Numbered from the stretch's first letter, positions 7,831 through 16,150 are shown. The stretch: DNA of 36,727 nucleotides from Clostridia bacterium (GCA_024403755.1 JAKSRF010000011.1:1-36727); one strand, 5' to 3'. Made by a program: numbers and translations. Notes: generated by a model from the sequence alone, not told the origin.

Positions 7831-8874
7831 ATGAAAGAGAAAGCAAAGATCATGGCGCAGTGCCTGTCAGATGAGATTGCGCGAATAAAATCTATGCCGG
7901 ATTCGGATGAGCAGGTTGTACCCGTTTTTGTTCATGCGAGTGTTGACGGTGACTGTATTGGTTCTGCTTGTTCCGTAACAAGCTTTTTACGCAATAACGG
8001 TATTAAAGCATTTGTAGCTTTACCGGAGAAACGTCCTGATAACATGGATTTTCTCGATTTTGACGATTTAACTGCCGACAAGGAGATGCTTCTTTCTTCC
8101 AAAATACCTTTGGTTATTGCAGTTGATTGTTCTGCAGCATCCAGAATGGGAATTATGGGTGAGATTTATGATTTATGTGACAGAAAACTTATTATAGATC
8201 ATCACCAATCGGTTAAGCTTGACGGCGAAGGTATCTGGGTTGAACCGAGTGCCTCTTCTGCGAGTGAGATGGTTTTTTATGTTTTGCGTGAGTATGCAGG
8301 TTTGACTAACAGTGAAGTTTCTTCAGTCGTTACTAAGAATATAGCCCAGTTTATTCTTACCGGTATTGTAACTGATACAGGAAGATTTACATATTCAAAT
8401 ACGGAGCCGCAAACACTTGCGACTGCCGGTGAACTTATGACTTTGGGCGCAGAGATTACACCTGTTTGTTACAACCTTTTTGACAGAAAAACAGAGGGTG
8501 TAACCAGACTTATAGGCTATACTTTGAGTAATGCCGATGTTTTATGTGACGGGAAACTTGCCATAGCTGCGGTATCTCAAGAGGATTTTGACAGATTTAG
8601 TGCTGATGATGAATCAATAGGCGCAATAGTGACTGAATTGCGGGATATTGACACGGTTGAGGTTGCTTTTGTTTTGAGAGAAACGAGTAATAATAAAATC
8701 AGAGTTAATATTAGATCTAAAAGTTACTTTGATTGTTCCGGCTTTGCAGAGGGCTTTGGCGGCGGCGGTCATAAGCGTGCGGCAGGAATGAGCTTTGATC
8801 GTTCATTACCTGATACATTATCGATGGAAGAATTAGCAAAGGAAATAGTAAGCAGAGCTGCTCCGCTTCTGTAA
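7831..8874 (+). CDS. nrnA: DHH-DHHA1 phosphoesterase, NrnA type
   Basis: NrnA-type proteins degrade short oligoribonucleotides and dephosphorylate pAp to AMP, using manganese held by the DHH domain. The 347-residue protein shows the family motifs in order: VHASVDGDCIGSACSV (motif I), VIAVDCSAASRM (motif II), IIDHHQS (the DHH motif itself), GIVTDTGRFTYSN (motif IV), and the C-terminal DHHA1 motif GGGGHKRAAG that binds the nucleotide. Motif I has Val where Pro-Asp-Gly-Asp is more usual, but all metal-ligand Asp and His residues are present. AAGGTG lies just upstream of the ATG. Its place between rbfA and truB is conserved in Firmicutes. Confidence 0.93.
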   Translation: MKEKAKIMAQCLSDEIARIKSMPDSDEQVVPVFVHASVDGDCIGSACSVTSFLRNNGIKAFVALPEKRPDNMDFLDFDDLTADKEMLLSSKIPLVIAVDCSAASRMGIMGEIYDLCDRKLIIDHHQSVKLDGEGIWVEPSASSASEMVFYVLREYAGLTNSEVSSVVTKNIAQFILTGIVTDTGRFTYSNTEPQTLATAGELMTLGAEITPVCYNLFDRKTEGVTRLIGYTLSNADVLCDGKLAIAAVSQEDFDRFSADDESIGAIVTELRDIDTVEVAFVLRETSNNKIRVNIRSKSYFDCSGFAEGFGGGGHKRAAGMSFDRSLPDTLSMEELAKEIVSRAAPLL

Positions 8875-8877
8875 TTT

Positions 8878-9867
8878 ATGGCTGATATGAATTTTAACGG
8901 GATTATTTTAGTTGATAAAGAAGCCGGGATGACATCCTTCTCGGTTGATTCCTGTATACGTAAAATGTGTAATACTCGTAAAGTAGGGCACAGCGGAACA
9001 CTGGATCCGTTTGCAACGGGACTTCTCCCTGTGTTTGTCGGTGACGGACTTCGCTTTGTGAGATATACAGATAATTATGACAAAGCATACCGAGCAACTG
9101 CAGTTTTGGGAATTTCAACGGATACGATGGATTGTGACGGTGAGATTCTTTCAAGGCATGATATGAACAACGGTGAGATTTGTCGACTTCTGGATAATGA
9201 CGGCAGTGAAGTAAGGAAAGCCTTCGATGAGATAGTTAAATGTGAACTTCAGATGCCGCCTAAATATTCGGCAAAGAAGATTAACGGCCAAAAGGCTTAT
9301 GATTTAGCGCGTGCCGGTGTGGAATTTGAGTTAAAGCCGAATAAAATTAAAATATATTCAATTGATATTCATTCTATTAAAGAGGAAACGGTATATTTTA
9401 AAGATGAGATTTTTAATTCGATAGTAATTGATTTTACCGTTTCATGTTCAAAAGGAACCTATATCAGAACCATATGTGATGATTTGGGAAGAATTCTGGG
9501 AACGGGTGCTTATTGCAACAAACTCAGAAGATTGAAATGCGGTTCTTTTGATGTATCAGATGCAAAAAGAATTGACGAACTTAAGAGCCTCAGTGAACAA
9601 GAACTCTCGAGTACTATGCTTCAGGGAGATAAGGCTCTGTCGTTTATGCCGAAATTGGAATTGAATGAAGTTCAGTTCTCTATGGTTAAAGTCGGAAAAA
9701 AACTTAAAGCGGCTGCATTTGGTAAACTTATAAATCGAGAGAATCCGGATATAAGATATCGTGCTGTGTATCAGGGAAAAACAGTCGCTGTGGTATATTA
9801 TTCGGAAGAAGAGACTGATGAAGGATTAAAGCAGCTTCTGAGAATCGAAAGGATGCTCTGGAAATGA
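8878..9867 (+). CDS. truB: tRNA pseudouridine-55 synthase TruB
   Basis: TruB converts U55 of the tRNA T-loop to pseudouridine and also acts as a tRNA chaperone. The catalytic motif is intact: GHSGTLDPFATGLLPV with Asp43 as nucleophile. Other family segments are GIILVDKEAGMTSF at the N-terminus, QMPPKYSAKKINGQKAYDLAR and CSKGTYIRTICDDLG. At 329 residues it is somewhat longer than typical because of its C-terminal domain. The gap to nrnA is only 3 nt and I see no strong ribosome binding site, so translation is probably coupled. Its stop overlaps the ribF start (ATGA). Confidence 0.96.
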   Translation: MADMNFNGIILVDKEAGMTSFSVDSCIRKMCNTRKVGHSGTLDPFATGLLPVFVGDGLRFVRYTDNYDKAYRATAVLGISTDTMDCDGEILSRHDMNNGEICRLLDNDGSEVRKAFDEIVKCELQMPPKYSAKKINGQKAYDLARAGVEFELKPNKIKIYSIDIHSIKEETVYFKDEIFNSIVIDFTVSCSKGTYIRTICDDLGRILGTGAYCNKLRRLKCGSFDVSDAKRIDELKSLSEQELSSTMLQGDKALSFMPKLELNEVQFSMVKVGKKLKAAAFGKLINRENPDIRYRAVYQGKTVAVVYYSEEETDEGLKQLLRIERMLWK

Positions 9868-10787
9868 AGTACAGCAATATGAATGATATGCCGCATAAAT
9901 CCAGAGCGGTAGCATTGGGGCTCTTTGACAGCCTGCATTGCGGACATTTGGAAGTGATAAAGGAATTGCTTCGTGTTTCAACATTAAGAAATCTAATTCC
10001 TACAGTGCAAACTTTCCGTGATTTCTATTTAAAAGGTGACAGGACTGTAATGACTGTCGATGAACGCATACGCGTGTTTGAGGAACTCGGCGTCATGGAC
10101 GAGTTGGTTTTGGAGTTTAATTCTGCTTTTAAAGACATCGAACCGGAAGAATTTATAGAGAAGTATGTTATTAAGGGGATGAACGCTGAATGTGTTGTTG
10201 TCGGTTCGGATTATCGCTTCGGCAAAGACGGCAGAGGCGATACGATTTTACTTGAGCAGCTTCTCGGTAAGGCTGATATTGAATTGATAGTTGTGCCGCC
10301 TGTAATGACAAACAGTGATACTTACAACGGTAAAATATCTACATCGCTTATCAAGAAACTTCTTGATGACGGAAAAGTTGACGAAGTATGTGATTTGTGT
10401 AACGGAAGATGTTATTCGTATTCGGGAGTTATAGTCGGCGGAAACCGTATAGGCAGAACTCTTGGTTTTCCTACTGTAAACATAATTATTTCGGATGATA
10501 AATATATTGTGCGAAGAGGAGTATATCTTTCTGTTACACGTATTGAGGATAAGGAGTATAATTCGATAAGTAATGTGGGTTTAAAACCTACGATTGAGGA
10601 AAAACAAAAAAAGGTTATAATAGAAACGCATTTATATGACTTTAATGAGAATGTTTACGGCAAAACTGCAACGGTATCTCTTACGGAGTTTATTCGTGAC
10701 GAGATGAAGTTTAATGGACTTGAAGAACTTCAAAAACAGGTTCTTTTGGATAAAGAGAACGGGTACCGAAAGCATTCTGTAAGATAG
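9864..10787 (+). CDS. ribF: Bifunctional riboflavin kinase / FAD synthetase
   Basis: RibF makes FMN from riboflavin and then FAD. The N-terminal nucleotidyltransferase half has GLFDSLHCGHLEVI (a variant of the HxGH site) and VVGSDYRFGKDGRGD. The C-terminal riboflavin kinase half has GGNRIGRTLGFPTVNI and SNVGLKPTIEE, where most homologues read NxGxRPTF. Total length is 307 residues, normal for the family. It overlaps truB by 4 nt, so the two are translationally coupled, the usual arrangement. It closes the RNA-processing operon; lgt starts 20 nt later with its own ribosome binding site. Confidence 0.94.
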   Translation: MKYSNMNDMPHKSRAVALGLFDSLHCGHLEVIKELLRVSTLRNLIPTVQTFRDFYLKGDRTVMTVDERIRVFEELGVMDELVLEFNSAFKDIEPEEFIEKYVIKGMNAECVVVGSDYRFGKDGRGDTILLEQLLGKADIELIVVPPVMTNSDTYNGKISTSLIKKLLDDGKVDEVCDLCNGRCYSYSGVIVGGNRIGRTLGFPTVNIIISDDKYIVRRGVYLSVTRIEDKEYNSISNVGLKPTIEEKQKKVIIETHLYDFNENVYGKTATVSLTEFIRDEMKFNGLEELQKQVLLDKENGYRKHSVR

Positions 10788-10807
10788 AGGATTGGAGGCA
10801 GACAGAA

Positions 10808-11842
10808 ATGACAGAAGTTAGTTTCCCGGGATTGGGATGGCACTTCAATATTAATAATGTTTTATTTTCATTCGGAAACGTTGAAGTGTACTGGTATAGT
10901 ATTTTGGTTTGCGGAGGTATGCTTTTTTGTGCAATATTGGCGATGCTTGATTCAAAGAAGAATCGTTTCTCCGAAGACACAGTTGCTGATATTATGCTTA
11001 TTACTATTCCTTGCGCAATTATCGGTGCAAGAGCATATTATGTAATATGCGAGTGGGACTATTATAAGGGTGATATTCACAAAATTCTTGATGTCAGATC
11101 AGGCGGTCTTGCAGTGTACGGCGGTATTATTCTTACAGTCATCGGTTTGTTTGTATTTTCGAAAATAAAAAAGATTCCGTTTGACGTTCTCCTTGATTAC
11201 GGTCTTGCATATGTTCCGTTGGGACAGGCAATAGGTCGTTGGGGAAACTTTTTTAATCAGGAAGCATTCGGTACTACAACTACATTGCCTTGGGGTATGA
11301 CCTCAGCTAAGGTTCAGGAATATCTTCAGCATAATTGTCCTAATCTTGATTCGTCGATGCCTGTTCATCCGACTTTCCTTTATGAATCATTATGCAATCT
11401 GACATTGTTTTTTATAATCCGTTATGTAAGACGCAAATGTAAGTACAGATACGAGATTACGTCAATGTATCTTATAGGCTATGGTATTGCACGTTTCTTT
11501 ATTGAAGGTTTGAGAACCGACTCTCTTTATATCGGTGATACAGGTATCAGAACTTCCCAGCTTTTGTCTCTCATTCTTGTTCTTGTGGGATTGGGAACCA
11601 TAGTTTATGTCAGATATAACAAGCTTGAGCGTAATGAGCTTCCTGCAAGCTGTTTTACGGTTAAAACTGCTGCACAGGTAAGAGCTATTGAAGCGGCTGA
11701 GGCTGCAGTTGAGACAAAAACATCTTCTGAAAAAGCTGCTGAATCGAAGCAGACGGTAAAAGCAGAGAAGAAATCAAACAATTCAGGTAAAAATAATTCA
11801 GGTAATAAAAAGAAATCTTCTTCGGGAAAGAAACGAAAGTAA
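10808..11842 (+). CDS. lgt: Prolipoprotein diacylglyceryl transferase Lgt
   Basis: Lgt transfers diacylglycerol from phosphatidylglycerol to the lipobox cysteine of prolipoproteins, the first step of lipoprotein maturation in the cytoplasmic membrane. The sequence shows about seven membrane helices, the segment GARAYYVICEWDYY, and the family signature GRWGNFFNQEAFG (143-155). HPTFLYES follows the signature as usual. The C-terminus is odd: after about residue 280 there is an Ala/Glu-rich then Lys/Ser/Asn-rich tail of some 60 residues ending in GKKRK, with no counterpart in the core family. GGAGG lies 9 nt before the ATG. Confidence 0.95.
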   Translation: MTEVSFPGLGWHFNINNVLFSFGNVEVYWYSILVCGGMLFCAILAMLDSKKNRFSEDTVADIMLITIPCAIIGARAYYVICEWDYYKGDIHKILDVRSGGLAVYGGIILTVIGLFVFSKIKKIPFDVLLDYGLAYVPLGQAIGRWGNFFNQEAFGTTTTLPWGMTSAKVQEYLQHNCPNLDSSMPVHPTFLYESLCNLTLFFIIRYVRRKCKYRYEITSMYLIGYGIARFFIEGLRTDSLYIGDTGIRTSQLLSLILVLVGLGTIVYVRYNKLERNELPASCFTVKTAAQVRAIEAAEAAVETKTSSEKAAESKQTVKAEKKSNNSGKNNSGNKKKSSSGKKRK

Positions 11843-11856
11843 ACGGGTATTGATAT

Positions 11857-12987
11857 ATGCGCCGAGAGAAACTGGGAATAGAGAGAACAACAGATACTTT
11901 GCTTGTTAAAAGAATGGATTATTTCCTTATAGTTCCGATTCTTCTTTTGACAACTATAGGTTTGTTTGTTCTGAATAAGGTTTTGTCTGACGGCTTCGGA
12001 GATGCATATCCGGGGAATCTTTATCGACAGGTTGCTGCTGCTTTTGCAGGTTGCGTTATAACTTTGATTATCTGCCTTTTGGATATATCTTTTATGAGAC
12101 CTTTGGGTTGGTGTATTTATCTGGCGTCGGTGTTTTTGCTGATTCTTGTTCCGTTGGACGGATTCTCTCTTGCAGATCAGTGGGGTGCGGATGCTTGGCT
12201 TAATCTTCCTGTAATAGGAAATTTCCAACCGTCTGAGCTTGCGAAAATAGGACTTGTAATGGTTGCCGGTGACCTGTTCGGACAAATGAGCGACAACAAA
12301 ATATCGTTTGTTAAGGGCTTCGCTCTTATCGCTTTGGTATATTCATTTCCGGTTCTTCTTATTCTTATGCAGCCGGACTTCGGAAGCTGCATGGTAATAG
12401 TATTCTCATTTGTATGTATTCTCTTCGTTTGGGGATTAAAGTACAGATATTTTTTCCTTGCATTATCAACTGCAATTGTAGGCGGTATTCCTCTTGTATG
12501 GTTATTTTATCTGGAACCGTATCAAAAGAGAAGAATTCTGTCGCTTGTGTTCGAGGGTTCGGATCCACAGGCAGAGTATAATTTGCTCCGTTCACAGCAA
12601 TGTATTGCTTCAGGTGGATTAAGCGGAAATAAAACCGGTGTTTCTATTTCAGTTCCTGTAAAGTGGAGTGATTTTATTTATTCTGCAATATCGGAGCATC
12701 TCGGTTTTATCGGTACTACGGCTGTAATTATTGTAGCGTTTTTCTTTTTGTGCAGAGCTTTATATGTGGCATCAACAACAAAGCGTAAAGCTTATTCTTA
12801 TATTGTTACCGGACTTACCGGTTCTTTTGCGTTCCATTTTATAGAAAATATGGGAATGTCGGTAGGTCTTCTCCCTATTACCGGTATTCCTTTGCCTTTT
12901 GTAAGCCAGGGCGGAACAGCAATGATGGTAAATTTTATATCTTTTGGTATAATACTAAATATATCGATGAATCGCGGAGCTGAATAA
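11857..12987 (+). CDS. rodA: SEDS-family glycan polymerase, RodA type
   Basis: SEDS proteins polymerise peptidoglycan glycan strands from lipid II together with a class B PBP; RodA serves the cell cylinder. This 376-residue protein has about ten membrane helices and RodA-like segments: ADAWLNLPVIGNFQPSELAKIG, LILMQPDFGS, EPYQKRRILSL, and near the C-terminus GIPLPFVSQGGTAMM. The loop with the catalytic aspartate reads VPVKWSDFIYSAISEHLGFIG (Asp272); the usual motif is PE-x-x-TDFIF, so this copy is divergent but keeps the Asp. A second SEDS gene, the likely ftsW, lies in the dcw cluster at 21626. Assignment as RodA rather than a spore-specific paralogue is inferred from sequence and from that second gene. 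Confidence 0.85.
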   Translation: MRREKLGIERTTDTLLVKRMDYFLIVPILLLTTIGLFVLNKVLSDGFGDAYPGNLYRQVAAAFAGCVITLIICLLDISFMRPLGWCIYLASVFLLILVPLDGFSLADQWGADAWLNLPVIGNFQPSELAKIGLVMVAGDLFGQMSDNKISFVKGFALIALVYSFPVLLILMQPDFGSCMVIVFSFVCILFVWGLKYRYFFLALSTAIVGGIPLVWLFYLEPYQKRRILSLVFEGSDPQAEYNLLRSQQCIASGGLSGNKTGVSISVPVKWSDFIYSAISEHLGFIGTTAVIIVAFFFLCRALYVASTTKRKAYSYIVTGLTGSFAFHFIENMGMSVGLLPITGIPLPFVSQGGTAMMVNFISFGIILNISMNRGAE

Positions 12988-13033
12988 TCGCGGTTATCGA
13001 TATCGGGTAGATATATATATATGGAGGAAATGT

Positions 13034-13387
13034 ATGAGTAAAGGTCCTGAGAAGAGCAAGACAGGTGCTCGAGTTTTTGTTATCCTGTTTGATTTATTTG
13101 TTGCAATTTGGGTTTGGCTTATTTTGTTGGGCGTTGTGTTGGCTTCGGCCGGTACGGTATGCTTAGGCGGATGGCTTCTTGTTGCAGGTTTTGGTGCAGT
13201 GGGCACTGTACAGTTTTTTAAAGCGGCTGCGATTTTGGGCTTGATTGCTTTATTCTTTATGATTATCTTCATGGCTGTTATTACTATATTCATTCTAAAG
13301 CTTTTTGTTAAAGCTACAGGAGGATATTTAAGTATGCACAAGAGCATGTGGAATGAAGGATTTACAGATTTGGAGGGAAGAGCATGA
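13034..13387 (+). CDS. Small polytopic membrane protein, function unknown
   Basis: The 117-residue protein is mostly hydrophobic. After a short polar N-terminus (MSKGPEKSKTGAR) there are two or three membrane segments, one near 14-40, a Gly/Ala-rich one near 42-60, and one near 62-92, followed by a polar tail. The hydrophobic pattern vaguely resembles the membrane part of DUF1700/HAAS-type proteins, but I cannot assign a family. GGAGGAAA lies directly before the ATG, so it is clearly translated. It sits 46 nt after rodA and its stop overlaps the next small gene (ATGA), forming a pair just before the terminator that closes this operon. Confidence 0.75.
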   Translation: MSKGPEKSKTGARVFVILFDLFVAIWVWLILLGVVLASAGTVCLGGWLLVAGFGAVGTVQFFKAAAILGLIALFFMIIFMAVITIFILKLFVKATGGYLSMHKSMWNEGFTDLEGRA

Positions 13388-13596
13388 AAGATTCAAATGT
13401 AAAGTTATTTATGACCGGTTTGGTATCCTGTGCATTGTCGGTTTTATTTATCTTTTTGGCAATAATTGCTTTTTTCTTTTCGGCAACAAAGAACGAAGGA
13501 AAACAGTTTATTAAGGAACGTGCCGATATTTTTACTGAGAAAGTAACCGTATGTTATGATTTGGTAAAAGACAAAATAGATAATATTGCCGGATAA
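13384..13596 (+). CDS. Small single-pass membrane protein, function unknown
   Basis: The 70-residue protein has one strong membrane segment (residues about 8-33, VKLFMTGLVSCALSVLFIFL and on) and a charged C-terminal part of about 37 residues (FIKERADIFTEKVTVCYDLV) that could form an amphipathic helix. It overlaps the preceding small membrane gene by 4 nt and is the last gene before a strong terminator, so the two probably act together. No family is recognised. The overlap and the matching end of the operon are the main evidence that it is real. Confidence 0.65.
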   Translation: MKDSNVKLFMTGLVSCALSVLFIFLAIIAFFFSATKNEGKQFIKERADIFTEKVTVCYDLVKDKIDNIAG

Positions 13597-13621
13597 TAAT
13601 TTATAATTTGCATTAAAAACA

Positions 13622-13663
13622 GGTGCTGTTACGAGTTTTTTACTTCGTGACAGCATTTTTTGT
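13622..13663 (+). terminator. Terminator closing the lgt-rodA operon
   Basis: TGCTGTTACGA (13624-13634) pairs with TCGTGACAGCA (13645-13655), an 11-bp stem with one G-U pair, followed by six T (13656-13661). It separates the lgt-rodA group from the mraZ promoter. Confidence 0.85.
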
Positions 13664-13745
13664 TTGCGGAAAATAGTTTTGTAATCTTTTTTGTTTATGT
13701 TGAACAAATCCTTTCTGTAATTTCAATGAAATATTAAAAAAAATC

Positions 13746-13774
13746 TTGCAATTCAATCGAAATATTTGTAAAAT
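13746..13774 (+). promoter_or_regulatory. Promoter of the dcw cluster
   Basis: TTGCAA (13746-13751) is followed after 17 nt by TAAAAT (13769-13774). Transcription would start near 13782, giving a leader of about 150 nt before mraZ. Between 13597 and 13933 there is no gene; the stretch holds the preceding terminator, this promoter, the candidate MraZ repeats and a small palindrome. Confidence 0.6.
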
Positions 13775-13791
13775 CAATGTGTCAGAGGGAT

Positions 13792-13830
13792 GAAAAGTTA
13801 CAAAAAGTTGTGATTTGGTGTCACTTTGTG
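13792..13830 (+). promoter_or_regulatory. Possible MraZ-binding repeats
   Basis: AAAAGTT occurs twice at a 10-nt interval (13793-13799 and 13803-13809), followed by GTGTCACTTTGTGG, which reads CACAAAGTG on the other strand. MraZ proteins are known to bind short direct repeats spaced about one helical turn in front of their own gene; in Mycoplasma the repeat is AAAGTG-like. The match here is partial and the site lies just downstream of the predicted transcription start. Confidence 0.3.
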
Positions 13831-13855
13831 GATTAAACGGGATAAAATTTAATCC
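13830..13855 (+). promoter_or_regulatory. 8-bp inverted repeat in the mraZ leader
   Basis: GGATTAAA (13830-13837) and TTTAATCC (13848-13855) are perfect complements around a 10-nt spacer. Without a T tract it is not a terminator. It could be an operator or a weak leader hairpin; function unknown. Confidence 0.4.
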
Positions 13856-13933
13856 GATGACGCAATTCTGAATGATTTGAACTTTTAATTCTTCAATACA
13901 GATTTCTATAGTTCGTCGCGAAGGATTATCAGA

Positions 13934-14425
13934 ATGGCAAGAGACGTTAAGAAAATTGATAACAAAGGAAGATTTTATATTCCGGCCCGAATAAAAGATG
14001 AGTTTTCGGGTGATTTGGTTGTAACTAACAGTTTCGACCGCGGTTATCTTTGCGTCTATAAGCGAGAAGATTATGAGAAGCTTGAAGAAGATTTTCTCGG
14101 CAATACAAACTATTTCAGCAGGGATGCACGAATATTCCAGAAATTGATTATTGCCCCGAAGATAGATACGATACTTGATTCTCAAAGCAGACTGACGATT
14201 TCGGATGAACTTTGGGAAAACATAGATGCACAGCGTGGAGATGATATCTGTGTTTTCGATGTAGGCTCCAGACTTGAGATTTGTACGGTTGAGACTTACA
14301 AGAATGAAGATTTGGATTATGGTGCAATTGAGCGTCTTTCTGAGAAATACACTGTATCAAGTCCGTCATCATTCGGAAAAGTAACAGTAGATACAACGGC
14401 TTCTGAAGTTAAGCTGCAGGATTGA
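13934..14425 (+). CDS. mraZ: Transcriptional regulator MraZ
   Basis: MraZ forms ring-shaped oligomers and binds DNA repeats upstream of the dcw cluster; it is usually the first gene there, as here. The protein has the two tandem AbrB-like domains expected. The first contains KIDNKGRFYIPARIKDEF, a good match to the D-x-KGR-x-x-IP pattern; the second reads TILDSQSRLTISDELW, where the usual D-x-QGR is DSQSR. Length is 163 residues, a little longer than the usual 140-150 because of a C-terminal tail. The start is preceded by GAAGGAT. Likely autoregulated through the repeats in its leader. Confidence 0.88.
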   Translation: MARDVKKIDNKGRFYIPARIKDEFSGDLVVTNSFDRGYLCVYKREDYEKLEEDFLGNTNYFSRDARIFQKLIIAPKIDTILDSQSRLTISDELWENIDAQRGDDICVFDVGSRLEICTVETYKNEDLDYGAIERLSEKYTVSSPSSFGKVTVDTTASEVKLQD

Positions 14426-14439
14426 TTCGGTAGGTGCCT

Positions 14440-15390
14440 ATGAGTGAGAATTTTGTACATATACCGGTACTGTTTAACCAGTGTATGGATGGGCTTAACA
14501 TAAAGCCTGACGGAGTTTATATAGATTGTACTGCCGGCGGCGGAGGTCACAGCTCCGGAATTTTGGACAGATTATCCGATAAGGGAAAGCTTATCTCATT
14601 GGATAAAGATGATGAGGCACTTGCTGAGTGCGAACGTAAAAAGAGTGAACGGGGAGCTTCAAACTGGTTCTTGGTCAAAACTGATTATTCACAGCTTGAT
14701 GAAGCCGTACATTCATTGGACATTGACAAAGTAGACGGTATATTAGCGGATTTGGGAGTATCCAGTCATCAGATAGACATTCCGGAACGTGGCTTCAGTT
14801 ACGCGACGGACGGACCACTTGATATGAGAATGGATACAACACAGTCTCTTACTGCAGCTAAGGTGGTTAACACCTATAAAGAAGAGGAACTTGCCAGAAT
14901 ATTTAAGGTTTACGGTGAGGAAAGATATTCCGGAAGAATAGCTGCCGGAATAGTAAGAGATCGAAGGGATAATCCTTTTACAAGTACAATTCAATTGGCT
15001 GACAGGATAGTCAGTTATATCCCGGGAAAGGGACGTAACGAACAACAGCATCCGGCAAGAAGGTGCTTTCAGGCTATACGAATTGAAGTAAATCACGAAC
15101 TTCAGTCGGTTGAAGAGTTACTGGATAAGGGCCCTGAATTGCTTAATTCCGAAGGGCGTTTTGCAGTGATTACATTTCACTCTTTGGAGGATAGGCTGGT
15201 TAAGGATAAATTCAAATTATTGGAGAATCCTTGTACCTGTCCGAGAGAGTTCCCGGTTTGTATATGCGGTAAGAAGCCGATAGGTAAGGTGATTACACAT
15301 AAACCGATTATTGCCGACGAAGAAGAAAATAAAATAAATTTCAGGGCTCATTCAGCCAAGTTACGCATTTTCGAGAAGAATGCAAAATAA
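14440..15390 (+). CDS. rsmH: 16S rRNA (cytosine-1402-N4)-methyltransferase RsmH
   Basis: RsmH (MraW) methylates N4 of C1402 in the decoding centre of 16S rRNA using S-adenosylmethionine. The SAM site is clear: YIDCTAGGGGHSSGIL, followed by DKVDGILADLGVSSHQID and ARRCFQAIRIEVNHEL. The typical cysteine segment CTCPREFPVCICGKKP is present near the C-terminus. I start the protein at the ATG at 14440; the in-frame GTG at 14434 lies inside the ribosome binding site GGTAGGTG. The resulting length is 316 residues, normal for the family. It follows mraZ by 14 nt, the standard order. Confidence 0.96.
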   Translation: MSENFVHIPVLFNQCMDGLNIKPDGVYIDCTAGGGGHSSGILDRLSDKGKLISLDKDDEALAECERKKSERGASNWFLVKTDYSQLDEAVHSLDIDKVDGILADLGVSSHQIDIPERGFSYATDGPLDMRMDTTQSLTAAKVVNTYKEEELARIFKVYGEERYSGRIAAGIVRDRRDNPFTSTIQLADRIVSYIPGKGRNEQQHPARRCFQAIRIEVNHELQSVEELLDKGPELLNSEGRFAVITFHSLEDRLVKDKFKLLENPCTCPREFPVCICGKKPIGKVITHKPIIADEEENKINFRAHSAKLRIFEKNAK

Positions 15391-15426
15391 AAGGTTATAT
15401 CTTTAGGGCTTAGGGGGAGAAAAAAG

Positions 15427-16038
15427 ATGGTTGCTACAGTTGAAACAAAGAGTAAAATTCATGGCAGAACGGCACATGACAATATTTTTGTGACGCCGAA
15501 TTTGGAATTGGTTGACAGCCCTATTGAGAAAAATTATCTTGAATATATTTCTGAAGTGGAGATAGGTTCACATGCAGCGGAAAGATTTGCCGAGAATTTG
15601 CGTTCGGAAGTTCTGAATCGTGATGAACAGCATAAGATAATGGCCCAAAAGCGCGGTTATGTTATTCTTACGGTTTTTCTCAGCATTATTATAGTTGTGT
15701 GCGGTGCAATGATGATGCTTTTGCTCTATCCTCAGGCACAGTTGTCGGAAATGGCCAGAAATAATTCAGAGGCAAAGGATCGTATTGCTGTTTTGAAGCA
15801 GGAACTTTCCGATGTAGAAGAGAATAATAACGGTATAACAGACATGGATATCATTAAATCTCAGGCTTTGGCTCTCGGAATGCAGGAGCCTAATGCCAAT
15901 CAGGTGGTAGTTGTTCCGAGACCTCGTGATGATAAGTTCATTACTATGTCAGGCTATAGCGCTGACGGCGTATCTGAAGAGATATATGATGAAGCAGTAG
16001 AGAATTTGGCAGATTACTATCGTGGTGTTATGTCGTAA
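15427..16038 (+). CDS. ftsL: FtsL-like septum protein
   Basis: FtsL is a small bitopic membrane protein that joins FtsQ (DivIB) and DivIC to activate the septal FtsW-PBP pair. The 203-residue product fits by architecture and position: a long cytoplasmic part (1 to about 78), one membrane helix (about 79-102, VILTVFLSIIIVVCGAMMMLLL), a predicted coiled coil (about 104-133) and a short extracytoplasmic end with the segment ALGMQEPNANQVVVV. FtsL is poorly conserved, so the call rests mainly on its place between rsmH and the PBP gene. The N-terminal and C-terminal extensions make it longer than typical FtsL. AGGGGGAG precedes the ATG. Confidence 0.8.
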   Translation: MVATVETKSKIHGRTAHDNIFVTPNLELVDSPIEKNYLEYISEVEIGSHAAERFAENLRSEVLNRDEQHKIMAQKRGYVILTVFLSIIIVVCGAMMMLLLYPQAQLSEMARNNSEAKDRIAVLKQELSDVEENNNGITDMDIIKSQALALGMQEPNANQVVVVPRPRDDKFITMSGYSADGVSEEIYDEAVENLADYYRGVMS

Positions 16039-16106
16039 AAAAAATGATTATGACTTTCTCGAATATGTATACAAAATGTTTAGTTCTCTGATAGATATAT
16101 TGTAAT

Positions 16107-16120
16107 ATAATGTATTTATT
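16107..16120 (+). promoter_or_regulatory. Weak internal promoter candidate before the PBP gene
   Basis: The 112-nt gap between ftsL and the PBP gene is unusual in this tightly packed cluster and is AT-rich. It holds a perfect -10-like TATAAT preceded by TGTAA, but no good -35 box at the right spacing. An internal start is possible but unproven. Confidence 0.25.
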
Positions 16121-16150
16121 GCATTAATTACTGATAATCGGAAATGAGAT

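Noticed and set aside
11605..12285. 226-codon open frame antisense to lgt and rodA
   Set aside because: It spans the ends of two well-supported genes, has no ribosome binding site and no recognisable domain.
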